Below, one piece after another: positions 17,653-25,979 of a DNA stretch of 64,000 nt. The notes below the pieces were generated by a model. The model was not told the origin of the DNA, did not search any database, and worked only from the letters and a program-made list of their open reading frames with translations. Numbering within the stretch: position 1 is the first letter of the stretch; the number at the start of each line of letters is the position of its first letter. The position numbers and the translations under genes were made by a program. The stretch is from Syntrophales bacterium (GTDB lineage Bacteria > Desulfobacterota > Syntrophia > Syntrophales > UBA5619), in the NCBI GenBank assembly GCA_023229765.1, contig JALNYO010000006.1:62001-126000 (forward strand), in the 5' to 3' direction.

Positions 17653-18798
17653 ATGCCGCTTAACGATTATAAAGAAAAAATACTGATCACCTGCCCGAAG
17701 GGAATCGCTCCGTGGCTGGCCGGGGAAGTCCGCGCCCTCGGTTTTTCCGCTCTGAAGGAGGGTGAAGCATCCGTCGAGACGCAGGGTACGCTCGCCGACA
17801 CTATGCGTCTCAATCTGCACCTGCGGACGGGGCATCGGGTTTTGTACCGGCTCAAAACCTTCCGCGCGAACAATCCCTTCGACCTCTACCGGGGGGTGCG
17901 GGGGATCTCTTGGGAGGATATCCTCTGGGATCGGGGAGAACACGCCTATCTGTGCGTCACCTCGACGGTGGACACCCCGTCCATTACCGACACCCGCTTC
18001 GTCAACCAGAAGACAAAAGACGCGATAGTGGATCGGATGCTGGAGAGGCGGGGCAGAAGACCCGATTCCGGACCGACGCGGGACAAGGCGGTCGTGCATG
18101 TCTTCTGGCGAGAGAACGACGTCGAGGTTTATCTCGATACCTCCGGCGAGCCGCTTTCCCGGCGGGGCTACCGCAAGATTCCGCTCGCGGCGCCGATGCG
18201 CGAAACCCTGGCCGCCGCGGTTATCGCCGCAACCGGCTGGGACAAAACAGGATTTTTTATAAATCCCATGTGCGGCAGCGGCACGCTCGCGATTGAGGCG
18301 GCGCTTCAGGCTGAGGGGATGGCGCCGGGATTGCTCCGGAGCAATTATGGGTTTCACCATCTGCGGGGGTTCGACCCAGTCGAGTGGCGGAAACTCCGTC
18401 TGCACGCGCGAGCCGCAAAACATCAAAGCAATGCCCGGATCGTCGCTGCGGATATCGATCCGGAGGCAATCGCCGCGGCGAGACAAAACGCCAAGACCGC
18501 CGGCGTGGAGCAGGCCATCGAATTCAACGTCTGCCCGCTTGCCGAGACGCCCGTCCCCGGCGGCGGCGTGATCGTCGTCAACCCGCCCTACGGGGAGAGA
18601 ACCGGGGACATTGCAACGCTGGGAGGGCTGTACAAGGAAATTGGCGATTTCTTCAAGCAGCGCGGAAAGGGGTGCAGCGGCTTCATCTTCACCGGCAACC
18701 TGACTTTGGCCAAGAGCATCGGCCTACGGACAAAAAGGCGCATCCCCTTTTACAACGGTGCGATCGAATGCCGTCTCCTTGAATATCCCCTTTACTGA
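17653..18798 (+). CDS. THUMP-domain class I SAM-dependent RNA methyltransferase (RlmL/RlmK-like)
   Basis: A 381-residue protein: a ferredoxin-like/THUMP RNA-binding part in residues about 10-165, then a Rossmann methyltransferase. The SAM-binding motif is NPMCGSGT (204-211) and the catalytic NPPYGER is at 310-316, as in N2-guanine 23S rRNA methyltransferases (RlmL N-terminal half). The length equals the RlmL half without the RlmK half. TrmN-like tRNA activity is the alternative. It is a lone gene, divergent from the AI-2E transporter. Confidence 0.88.
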   Translation: MPLNDYKEKILITCPKGIAPWLAGEVRALGFSALKEGEASVETQGTLADTMRLNLHLRTGHRVLYRLKTFRANNPFDLYRGVRGISWEDILWDRGEHAYLCVTSTVDTPSITDTRFVNQKTKDAIVDRMLERRGRRPDSGPTRDKAVVHVFWRENDVEVYLDTSGEPLSRRGYRKIPLAAPMRETLAAAVIAATGWDKTGFFINPMCGSGTLAIEAALQAEGMAPGLLRSNYGFHHLRGFDPVEWRKLRLHARAAKHQSNARIVAADIDPEAIAAARQNAKTAGVEQAIEFNVCPLAETPVPGGGVIVVNPPYGERTGDIATLGGLYKEIGDFFKQRGKGCSGFIFTGNLTLAKSIGLRTKRRIPFYNGAIECRLLEYPLY

Positions 18799-18880
18799 AA
18801 AAGGGATGGTTCTATTTTTCAGGCATTCCCGCAATTTCGACCCGGATAAGTATTTAACAATAAGCATCAAGGAGAGGAAA

Positions 18881-18904
18881 ATGTCAAAAATCAATGTAGC
18901 GGTA
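18881..18904 (+). pseudogene. 5' fragment of a methyltransferase-like gene split by the IS
   Basis: A good ribosome-binding site (AAGGAGAGG) and ATG at 18881 begin a frame encoding MSKINVAV, broken after eight codons by the IS at 18905. The rest continues at 20239. Removing the IS and one 9-bp target copy joins GTA to GTA in the same frame. Confidence 0.75.
18896..18904. repeat. Target site duplication, left copy
   Basis: GTAGCGGTA immediately outside the left inverted repeat, matched exactly at 20230-20238. Nine bases is within the range usual for IS4-family elements. Confidence 0.9.
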
Positions 18905-20229
18905 CACTGCTGTCCCAACGTTTATTTTTAATAGTGCCTTAACTTGTTAAAATTTATTTGTAATTAACGTAAAATGCCATTTATCGATTTGAAATTTATT
19001 TCCGGAGTGTGCCAGTATCTCTCATCAATGAATGAGGAGGCAGCACATGAATTCCGGGAAAACGATCTTTGCCCAGTTGATGGACTTTGTTCCCGCATAC
19101 GAGTTCCGAAAATGCGTCGATCGATACAACGGCAATCACAAGGTGATCAGCTTTTCCTGCTGGGACCAGTACCTCTGCATGGCCTTCGCCCAGCTTACTT
19201 TTCGCGAAAGCCTGCGAGATATCCAGGTCTGTCTGCGGGCAACCCAGTCCAAACTTTATCACCTAGGCATTCGGGGAAAGGTCTCCCGCAATACTCTTGC
19301 CAATGCCAACCAGACCAGGAACTGGCTGATTTATGCCGACTTCGCTCAAATCCTCATCGCAAAAGCCAGAAAACTTTACGCCGCCGATTTTTTCGGCATC
19401 GAACTGGCTCAAGCGGTCTATGCCCTGGACTCTACGACCATCGACCTCTGTCTGGCCCTTTTCCCCTGGGCCGAGTTCCGGAAACGCAAAGGAGCAGTAA
19501 AACTCCATACCCTTCTGGATCTGCACGGGAACATTCCTACTGTGATCATCATAACCACGGGAAAAGTCCACGATGTAAATATCCTCGACCAATTGATCAT
19601 CGAGCTTGGGGCTATCTATATCATGGATCGCGGCTATCTCGATTTTTCCCGTCTCTACAAAATCCATCAGGCATCGGCCTTTTTTGTCACTCGGGCGAAA
19701 GTAAACTTCAGCCGAACACGGCTCTACTCCAATCCCGTCGACAAATCAACTGGCGTCCAATGCGATCAGATTGTCGTCCTCAAAGGGCGCTACGCAAAAA
19801 AGGATTATCCGGAAAAACTTCGACGCATCCGCTACTTCGATTCAAAGAACAAGAAAACGTTTGTGTTTCTGACCAACAACTTCGTCCTGCCTGCCATTAC
19901 GATTGCCGATCTTTATCGCTGCCGCTGGCAGGTGGAGTTGTTTTTCAAGTGGATCAAACAACATCTCCGGATCAAGGCTTTTTATGGTACCACCGAGAAT
20001 GCCGTCAAGACCCAGGTCTGGATCGCCATCTCGATTTACGTTCTTGTGGCCATCGTAAAGAAAACCTTGAAGCTGGACCAAAGTCTCTACACAATTCTAC
20101 AGATTCTGAGTGTAACTCTTTTCGAGAAAACGCCAATTTATCAAGCACTTTCAAATGTCATCTACACAAACCAAGAGGACTATCCCAGCAACCAATTGAA
20201 TCTATTCGATTAACGTTGGGACAGCAGTG
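18905..20229 (+). mobile_element. IS4-family insertion sequence, complete (1325 bp)
   Basis: The ends carry an 18-bp perfect inverted repeat, CACTGCTGTCCCAACGTT, read inward from 18905 and from 20229. A 9-bp direct target duplication flanks the element. It encodes one full-length DDE transposase with no frameshift, so it may still be active. The insertion lies in the first codons of a small gene. Confidence 0.93.
19047..20213 (+). CDS. IS4-family transposase
   Basis: 388 residues, DDE-type. I see the first Asp in ALDSTTIDL, the second in MDRGYLDFSR, and the Y-R-E/K signature as YRCRWQVELFFKWIKQ with the catalytic Glu. An N-terminal DUF4372-like region (FAQLMDFVPAYEF) is typical of this IS4 subgroup. 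The start is the ATG at 19047 (after GAGGCAGCAC); an alternative in-frame start lies five codons upstream. It catalyses cut-and-paste transposition of the surrounding element. Confidence 0.92.
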   Translation: MNSGKTIFAQLMDFVPAYEFRKCVDRYNGNHKVISFSCWDQYLCMAFAQLTFRESLRDIQVCLRATQSKLYHLGIRGKVSRNTLANANQTRNWLIYADFAQILIAKARKLYAADFFGIELAQAVYALDSTTIDLCLALFPWAEFRKRKGAVKLHTLLDLHGNIPTVIIITTGKVHDVNILDQLIIELGAIYIMDRGYLDFSRLYKIHQASAFFVTRAKVNFSRTRLYSNPVDKSTGVQCDQIVVLKGRYAKKDYPEKLRRIRYFDSKNKKTFVFLTNNFVLPAITIADLYRCRWQVELFFKWIKQHLRIKAFYGTTENAVKTQVWIAISIYVLVAIVKKTLKLDQSLYTILQILSVTLFEKTPIYQALSNVIYTNQEDYPSNQLNLFD

Positions 20230-20238
20230 GTAGCGGTA
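20230..20238. repeat. Target site duplication, right copy
   Basis: GTAGCGGTA directly after the right inverted repeat, identical to the copy at 18896-18904. Confidence 0.9.
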
Positions 20239-20599
20239 GTAAAAAGCAAGTCGGCGTTATCTAATAGTGATTATTTACAGAAATGGGGGGGGTAATTATG
20301 ATATCGGTTGTGGTCCCAGCAAAATTGATGGTTTTATCGGAATCGATGTCAGAAAATTGCCAAAAGTAGACATCATTCATGATCTGAACATTTTCCCTTG
20401 GCCAATTCAAAGAGAATCAGTAAGCCTGCTAATTGCAAGTCATGTTATAGAGCATGTTGACAGCGTAATTTCAAAGATATTGCATATAGACAATGATCTT
20501 GGATTCTTAATTGGAAAACTAAATTTCGAAGCTTATGAAAAATATTGGCGCCACTTATTTCCAGCGTGGCAAGTTATCGTAGAGCTTGAGAAACAGTAA
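20239..20599 (+). pseudogene. Remainder of the IS-interrupted SAM-methyltransferase-like gene
   Basis: After the IS the original frame reads VKSKSALSNSDYLQKWGG and stops in a run of eight G (20285-20292). With seven G it would continue into YDIGCGPSKIDGFIGID, a SAM-binding motif I, and then HDLNIFPWPI and SHVIEHVD, typical of small class I methyltransferases. The end, YEKYWRHLFPAWQVIVELEK, looks like a family C-terminus, so the middle part seems deleted. The gene therefore has three lesions: the IS, a one-base homopolymer shift and an internal deletion. The motif calls are from memory. Confidence 0.7.
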
Positions 20600-20683
20600 C
20601 AATATTATTACGGTAGGATTGGGCACGGGTTCATATTTTACCATTCCCGATTCTATCCAAAGGGAATTTCGGCTTGACGTGTA

Positions 20684-20699
20684 TTAACATATTTGTTAA
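20684..20699 (+). promoter_or_regulatory. Inverted repeat, probable HigA operator
   Basis: TTAACA-TATT-TGTTAA is a perfect 6-4-6 palindrome 11 bases before the higB start. A TTGACG -35 box (20674-20679) with TAAGTT 17 bases later would place the palindrome over the promoter, as expected for toxin-antitoxin autorepression. Confidence 0.6.
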
Positions 20700-20709
20700 G
20701 TTATAAGCT

Positions 20710-21045
20710 ATGACATGGGTGATCGAATATTACAGCGAGCATGTACGGTCAGCCGTTGATGGCTGGCCTCCCGGCATTCGAGCTTTCTATGCAAGGATCA
20801 CGGAAAGGATGAAAATCCATGGGCCCAACCTGGGGATGCCCATGACCCGTTTCTTAGGAGGGGAGCTGTTCGAAATTCGGGCCACCGGCAGGGAGGGGAT
20901 CGGACGCGCCTTTTTTTGTACAGTCAAGGAACGAAGAATCGTTATCCTTCATGCCTTCATAAAAAAGACGAACAAAACGCCACTTCACGAACTGGAAACA
21001 GGCAGGAAGCGATTGTTGGAGGTTAAGCATGAAAACACACGATGA
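20710..21045 (+). CDS. higB: HigB-like (phage Gp49/RelE superfamily) toxin
   Basis: 111 residues of the Gp49/HigB fold. Typical features are LGGELFEIRA, FFCTVKERRIVILHAFIKKT and a Lys/Arg-rich C-terminus. Such toxins cleave mRNA at ribosomes. The toxin-first order and the 17-base overlap with the downstream antitoxin gene match HigBA modules. It lies in the accessory stretch just after the IS-damaged gene. Confidence 0.88.
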   Translation: MTWVIEYYSEHVRSAVDGWPPGIRAFYARITERMKIHGPNLGMPMTRFLGGELFEIRATGREGIGRAFFCTVKERRIVILHAFIKKTNKTPLHELETGRKRLLEVKHENTR

Positions 21046-21319
21046 AATGGTTGCCTATTGGATGAAAGACCCAAAATTCAAGGCCGAGTACGATGCCTTG
21101 GAGGAGGAATTCGCTCTTTTCGACGAGGTTCTCAAGGCCCGTAAACGCGCCGGCCTTACCCAGGTGGAAATTGCCGCCCGCATGGGGACGAAAGCGCCCG
21201 CCGTGGCCCGGATCGAGGCTGGAGGGGGTAGCAAACACCATTCTCCATCCATCGTCACGTTGCGCCGGTATGCCGAGGCTGTAGGGTGCAAACTCAAAAT
21301 CGAGTTTGTGCCGAGATAG
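21029..21319 (+). CDS. higA: HigA-like XRE antitoxin
   Basis: 96 residues with an XRE helix-turn-helix at about 37-90 (motif GLTQVEIAARMG). It should neutralise the upstream toxin and repress the shared promoter. Its start lies inside the toxin gene, giving coupled translation. The C-terminal GCKLKIEFV is the usual ending of this antitoxin family. Confidence 0.88.
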   Translation: MKTHDEMVAYWMKDPKFKAEYDALEEEFALFDEVLKARKRAGLTQVEIAARMGTKAPAVARIEAGGGSKHHSPSIVTLRRYAEAVGCKLKIEFVPR

Positions 21320-21463
21320 TTCCGCCACGAAAGAGACGTTTTTCCCCTTGGCACTACTCGCTTAGCTGGCTCCTCCGTTGGAGGCGCCGGGCAATCCATT
21401 ATGCTTAATATCTCCGGGTGGATTGTGCTAAATCTTGCCCGTCTGAAAGGAGGCTCCGCAAAA

Positions 21464-22852
21464 ATGATACCTGCTGCGATAACTCAGAAAATCCGGGATG
21501 TTGTTGGCGCCGAAAACGTACTCACTGCCGAGCTTGATCTTTTCGGCTACTCATACGATTCATCATTCGTCCCGCTTGTGCCTCTCAACAAACCGGAGCT
21601 GGTTGTCCGCCCTCTGACCACGGACGAGGTGTCGCGGGTCATGGCAATCGCCTCGGAACATGAAATCTTCGTAACGCCGCGGGGCGCCGCAAGCGGCCGC
21701 ACCGGGGGCAGCATCCCGCTCAAGGGCGGCATTGCCCTTTCGCTGGACCGGATGAAACAAATCGTCGAGCTCGACGAACGCAACATGATGGTTACAGCCG
21801 AGGCCGGCGTCCGCACGGTTGACCTCTACGACTGCTGCGCCGCCAAGGGACTTTTCTATCCCCCCGATCCGGCCAGTTGGAAATTTTCGACGATCGGCGG
21901 CAATGTGGCGGAAAACTCCGGCGGTATGCGAGCCGTCAAGTACGGGGTGACAAAAAACTATGTGATGGGGCTCGAGGTGGTGCTGGCTGACGGCTCGATC
22001 CTGCATACCGGCGGCAAGATGATCAAAAATGTCACCGGGTACGATCTGACGAGCATCTTTGTCGGTTCCGAGGGAACTCTCGGCGTGATCACCCGGGTGC
22101 TGATGCGGCTGATTGCGATGCCGGAAAAACGGGGCACGCTGCAGGTCATGTTCGCCTCGCTCGACGACGGCTGCCGGATGATCCACGATATGCTGCAGGC
22201 GGGCATTGTCCCGGCCGCCTCGGAAATACTTGACAAAACCTGCCTGACAATCGCGGCCGAACGGCGGAACATGACGCTCCCCGCCGACGCTGCCGCCGCG
22301 GTCATCATCGAAATAGACGGAAATGATGATCCGTCTTTGGATTCACAGACAAACAAAATAAAGAACGTCGCCCAATCCTGCGGGGCGCTTTTGTTTCGCG
22401 CCGCCGGCTCGCAGCAGGAGGCAGACGAACTGTGGGCGATCCGCCGGGAGATCAGCTCGGCCATTTCCACCCTCGCCCCCGACCATTTCAGCGAGGACAT
22501 CTCCGTTCCCCGCGACGCGTTTCCCGAGGTCGTGCGACTGATCAAAAAGATTGGGGAAAAACATGATCTGCTCATCGCGGTTTACGGCCACGCCGGCGAC
22601 GGGAACCTTCATCCGTCGATCCTCTGCGACATTTCCCTGCCGGGTGTAAAGGAAAAGGTGCACCAGGCGATTGAAGAGATCTTCGCCGCGGCACTCAGCG
22701 TCGGCGGCACCCTTTCCGGGGAGCACGGCATCGGAATCACCAAGCAGCCGTACTTTGCCAATGCCGTAGGCGACATCGCCCTCAAAACGATGAAGGCTGT
22801 CAAGGCAGCGCTCGATCCAAAGGGTTTACTCAACCCCGGGAAAATATGGTGA
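21464..22852 (+). CDS. glcD: FAD-linked 2-hydroxyacid dehydrogenase (GlcD/LldD-like)
   Basis: 462 residues: FAD-binding type-4 (PCMH/VAO) domain in the N-terminal half (motifs TPRGAASGRTGG, GSEGTLGVIT) and an FAD-oxidase C domain in the second half, ending with HGIGITKQ. The family oxidises glycolate, D-lactate or similar hydroxyacids. The start is the ATG at 21464 behind AAAGGAGG; the frame stays open 21 codons upstream. The iron-sulfur partner follows 150 bases downstream. Which hydroxyacid is used cannot be read from the sequence. Confidence 0.9.
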   Translation: MIPAAITQKIRDVVGAENVLTAELDLFGYSYDSSFVPLVPLNKPELVVRPLTTDEVSRVMAIASEHEIFVTPRGAASGRTGGSIPLKGGIALSLDRMKQIVELDERNMMVTAEAGVRTVDLYDCCAAKGLFYPPDPASWKFSTIGGNVAENSGGMRAVKYGVTKNYVMGLEVVLADGSILHTGGKMIKNVTGYDLTSIFVGSEGTLGVITRVLMRLIAMPEKRGTLQVMFASLDDGCRMIHDMLQAGIVPAASEILDKTCLTIAAERRNMTLPADAAAAVIIEIDGNDDPSLDSQTNKIKNVAQSCGALLFRAAGSQQEADELWAIRREISSAISTLAPDHFSEDISVPRDAFPEVVRLIKKIGEKHDLLIAVYGHAGDGNLHPSILCDISLPGVKEKVHQAIEEIFAAALSVGGTLSGEHGIGITKQPYFANAVGDIALKTMKAVKAALDPKGLLNPGKIW

Positions 22853-23004
22853 AACACTCGTGACGGCGCTCCGTCACAAAGAAGGATCAAGGCAAGGGAG
22901 GGACGCGCTTAAGTCGCGTCCGCAGCGGCCGCCTAATAAATAAACCACTATAAATCATCAATTTATGCATGCATTTTTGAGTGAAAGATCAAGAAGAGGA
23001 GACA

Positions 23005-24231
23005 ATGGAGAAAGAAGCCAATGGCACGCTCCTTGAGGCGGCGGCAAAAAGAATACACAGTTGTGACCGCTGCGGCTCTTGCCTGACGGTTTGCCCGCTC
23101 TTCGGGGTAAAGGAAATCGAAGCGACCGGGGCAAGGGGAAAAAATTCGCTTGTTCTCGCCCTTGCCCGGGGGGGATTAAAACCGACCAGGGCCTTGCAAA
23201 AGGCGGTCGATTTCTGTCTGTTGTGCCGGGCCTGTGTGGAAATCTGCCCGGCCAATGTTCCTACCGACGAGGCGATGGTTGATGTCCGCCAGCACCTGGT
23301 TGATCTGTTCGGCGGACCAAATCTGGAATACAGAATAGTCGGCGGCATCCTGAAGCGGCGGGGGGTTGTCTCGGCGGCGGCAAAAACCCTGGCGCTGCTG
23401 CGCCGCACCGGCCTCAATCGTCTCGTCCCGCACGGCATGGCGCCGGAGGAGTACACCCGCTCCCATTTTCTGGTTTCGTTCGCGGGACCCGCCGCCCTCG
23501 GCCGGAAGGTCCCTCCCTCCGACAAAACAGTGACTAAGGACACCCCCGTTTCCTATTTTCACGGCTGCGGCATGGAGATGATGTTCCCCGAAGCCGCCGC
23601 CCAAAGTCGGGAAATAATCGGAACCACCGCCCCCCTGGTTGAAAAAAAGAACGTCTGCTGCGGCCTGCCCCATCTCGCCCACGGCGAACGGCAGGATTTT
23701 CTCGCCCTTGCCCGTAAAAACATTAAAATCTTCGCTGACGCCGAGGTTGTCGTAACGGATTGCGCAAGCTGCGGCGCGACCCTTAAAAATTACGGCTCGT
23801 TCTTCACGAACGATCCGGAGATGAAGGAAAAGGCGGAAAGATTCAGCAAAAAGGTTATGGACCTGACCGAATATCTCGCGAAGGCTGGTTACACCCCACG
23901 CCAGAGGACAAACGCGGTTTTGACCTATCACGATCCCTGTCACCTGGCGCGCGGCCAGGGAATAACGAAAGAGCCGCGCGAGCTGCTCCGCAAAGCGGGG
24001 AATTTCGTCGAGATGAACGGGGCCAATGTCTGCTGCGGCGGCGCCGGCTCGTTTCATGTTGATCACCCCGACACAGCGGCCAAGATTCTGGCAAATAAAC
24101 AAAAAAATATCGAAGCAACAGGCGCTTCTCTGGTCGTAACCGACTGCCCCGGCTGCCTGATTCAGCTTTCCAAGGCGGCTGAGGCCTCCGGCGGGATGTT
24201 CAAAGCCGTCCATATAAGCCAAGTGCTCTGA
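23005..24231 (+). CDS. glcF: Iron-sulfur subunit of a 2-hydroxyacid dehydrogenase (GlcF/HdrD-like)
   Basis: 408 residues. Two ferredoxin-type motifs open the protein (CDRCGSCLTVCP and CLLCRACVEICP), followed by two CCG domains (CCGLPHLAHGE and CCGGAGSFH). This is the layout of GlcF and of heterodisulfide reductase D. It should accept electrons from the GlcD-like flavoprotein and pass them to a quinone or another carrier. I chose the ATG at 23005 behind GAGGAG over a GTG at 22981. Confidence 0.9.
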   Translation: MEKEANGTLLEAAAKRIHSCDRCGSCLTVCPLFGVKEIEATGARGKNSLVLALARGGLKPTRALQKAVDFCLLCRACVEICPANVPTDEAMVDVRQHLVDLFGGPNLEYRIVGGILKRRGVVSAAAKTLALLRRTGLNRLVPHGMAPEEYTRSHFLVSFAGPAALGRKVPPSDKTVTKDTPVSYFHGCGMEMMFPEAAAQSREIIGTTAPLVEKKNVCCGLPHLAHGERQDFLALARKNIKIFADAEVVVTDCASCGATLKNYGSFFTNDPEMKEKAERFSKKVMDLTEYLAKAGYTPRQRTNAVLTYHDPCHLARGQGITKEPRELLRKAGNFVEMNGANVCCGGAGSFHVDHPDTAAKILANKQKNIEATGASLVVTDCPGCLIQLSKAAEASGGMFKAVHISQVL

Positions 24232-24260
24232 AGTCACAACGGGCGTATCTTCACAGATAT

Positions 24261-24776
24261 TTATAATTTTTTGGCGTAATCGATCATGTGACCGACGCCA
24301 AATCCCATTTTGCTGAAGAAATCACGAAGCTGCATATCACGCTCGTCAATCGGTATCCGGAGCTCCCTGACCCCCAGTGATTTGTATTTTTCGATCAGCG
24401 CGTCGGCCAGTTTTTTCGCTAACCCCTTGCCCCAATGCTCGGGGGTTACCCCCATAATCAGGATAAGTCCTATCTCCGTCGGCGGCTCGCCGATGGAGGC
24501 CTTGCGGCTGATAATGAATCCCGCTACCTTGCCATTCATTTTCGCGACAAAGCTTGTCTCCAGCATCCCGGCGATGTCTCCGGTAATCATGTCCGCATAG
24601 CTGCTCGCGTTTTTCCCACGACCGATCCTGTCGATGGTCAGGATAGACTCCGTCGTCGCGTGGAGATAGGTAATCGCCTCCCCGATCCTCCTTATCTTCC
24701 TGTCAATCCCCAAAACGGCGTCAACGTCTTCGATAAGCATCTTCTGAACAATCACTTCGCTTTTCAAATCGTCCAT
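24261..24776 (-). CDS. GNAT-family N-acetyltransferase
   Basis: 171 residues with the GNAT acetyl-CoA loop seen as TPEHWGKGLAKKLADAL and upstream strands typical of RimI-like enzymes. The substrate is unknown. The start is the ATG at 24776 with AAGGAGG eight bases upstream; a GTG three codons earlier overlaps that ribosome-binding site. Convergent with glcF. Confidence 0.85.
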   Translation of the reverse strand: MDDLKSEVIVQKMLIEDVDAVLGIDRKIRRIGEAITYLHATTESILTIDRIGRGKNASSYADMITGDIAGMLETSFVAKMNGKVAGFIISRKASIGEPPTEIGLILIMGVTPEHWGKGLAKKLADALIEKYKSLGVRELRIPIDERDMQLRDFFSKMGFGVGHMIDYAKKL

Positions 24777-24798
24777 ACTGTGCACCTCCTTCGCAAAA

Positions 24799-24812
24799 GT
24801 TGACCGGTCAAC
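24799..24812. promoter_or_regulatory. 14-bp perfect palindrome upstream of the acetyltransferase
   Basis: GTTGACCGGTCAAC is fully self-complementary and lies 23 bases upstream of the acetyltransferase start, just ahead of its ribosome-binding site. The shape is that of a TetR-type or similar dimeric repressor site. Confidence 0.45.
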
Positions 24813-25073
24813 ACTTTAACCGCCGTGCTGTCTCCCTAATGGGCAGTTCGGCGAAATCATAAACGTCTGGACGAAAGAGAGAGGCCTTATGCCGCGATGT
24901 GTTTGGGAAGATTACGGTTTATTCATAGTAAAAAGCCGGCGCGTCTGTCAAGAAAATTTTCCCGGCGGAGGGTAAATGTTCAAGGAGGCGTGTTTGCAGA
25001 AAAGCCGCGGCAATAAATGGCTCTACATTCAGGGAGGCCTCCGGGCAGAGGAACTAACAAGTAGCTGCCGTAA

Positions 25074-25868
25074 TTATGCTTTTGCCATCCGCCAGACCAC
25101 CGAACCCCCGTCCGCAACATCCGCGAGGGAGTCAAATAACGAACATGCCCGGTTACGGCGCTCTTCGTAGTCGAGTCCTGGAAAAAGCGAGGAGGATTGG
25201 GCGGGGATGGAAAAGAAATCTTTCAGAAACTCGATATCCAGCGGCTGTACCCAACGGTAGTGGCTTACCGGCCCCTTATGTTCTGCCAGCGCCCGGCACG
25301 TCGCTTCGTAACTGGCGATCACCCGGAATTTGGGAGGGGTGTACCCGGTTCTCCGAAACGCCTCGTCCAGCAGATCCTCGTCCTGCGGGCCGACAAGCAG
25401 AGGATAGAAGGAAAAGGCCATTTCTCCTCCTGCTTTCAGACATTGAGCCGCTTCCCGGACGGCTTGAGCAACATCGGGAAAAACGAAAATGGAGGCATTG
25501 TAGAGTACATAGTCGAAGCGTTCCTCCCCCGCCGCTGTGCCGGGAGCCTCACCGTCGCCCACCACGAGACGGACATCTTCGAGATCGCCCAGTCGCTTTT
25601 GGCCAGCCTCAACCATTTTCGGCGACAGATCTATCCCCAGAACCCGGCATCCGTAACGTTCGCAAAGGACGCGCGCCGAAATGCCGCTACCGCAGCCCAA
25701 ATCCAGAACCGCTGAACCGGGACGCACGCCGACCCAGTCAGCCAGTTGTCCCGCCATTTCCGCAAATAAGTGATGCTTGTCTTCAAAATCCTGGTAAATT
25801 GCAAAGCTTTGATCGAAATTGGCGGCGACGCTCTGTTTGACCTTGCGGCTGAAATCTGGGGACTTCAT
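25074..25868 (-). CDS. Class I SAM-dependent methyltransferase (UbiE/BioC-like)
   Basis: 264 residues. Motif I is LDLGCGSGISARVL at about 55-68, followed by GIDLSPKMVEAGQKR and VVGDGEAP. The region 110-160 (FDYVLYNASIFVFP, ECLKAGGEM-like) fits Methyltransf_11/25. The N-terminal VAANFDQSFAIYQDFE resembles BioC and related small-molecule methyltransferases. The substrate is unknown and no pathway neighbour helps. Confidence 0.82.
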   Translation of the reverse strand: MKSPDFSRKVKQSVAANFDQSFAIYQDFEDKHHLFAEMAGQLADWVGVRPGSAVLDLGCGSGISARVLCERYGCRVLGIDLSPKMVEAGQKRLGDLEDVRLVVGDGEAPGTAAGEERFDYVLYNASIFVFPDVAQAVREAAQCLKAGGEMAFSFYPLLVGPQDEDLLDEAFRRTGYTPPKFRVIASYEATCRALAEHKGPVSHYRWVQPLDIEFLKDFFSIPAQSSSLFPGLDYEERRNRACSLFDSLADVADGGSVVWRMAKA

Positions 25869-25979
25869 CGTTTTTCCTCCGGATATTTTATGGCAGTTGC
25901 TGTTTTGCGGACAACCGCCCGGTTAGACAAAGAAAAGATTTTGGATATCAGCTTCCTGTCTTCAGTCACAAGGGAAAAG

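Noticed and set aside
18974..20233. 419-codon frame covering the IS in another frame
   Set aside because: It is the shadow of the transposase gene; the true frame has the DDE motifs.
24976..25170. 64-codon plus-strand frame between the acetyltransferase and methyltransferase
   Set aside because: Overlaps the methyltransferase 3' end, no homology, no ribosome-binding site.
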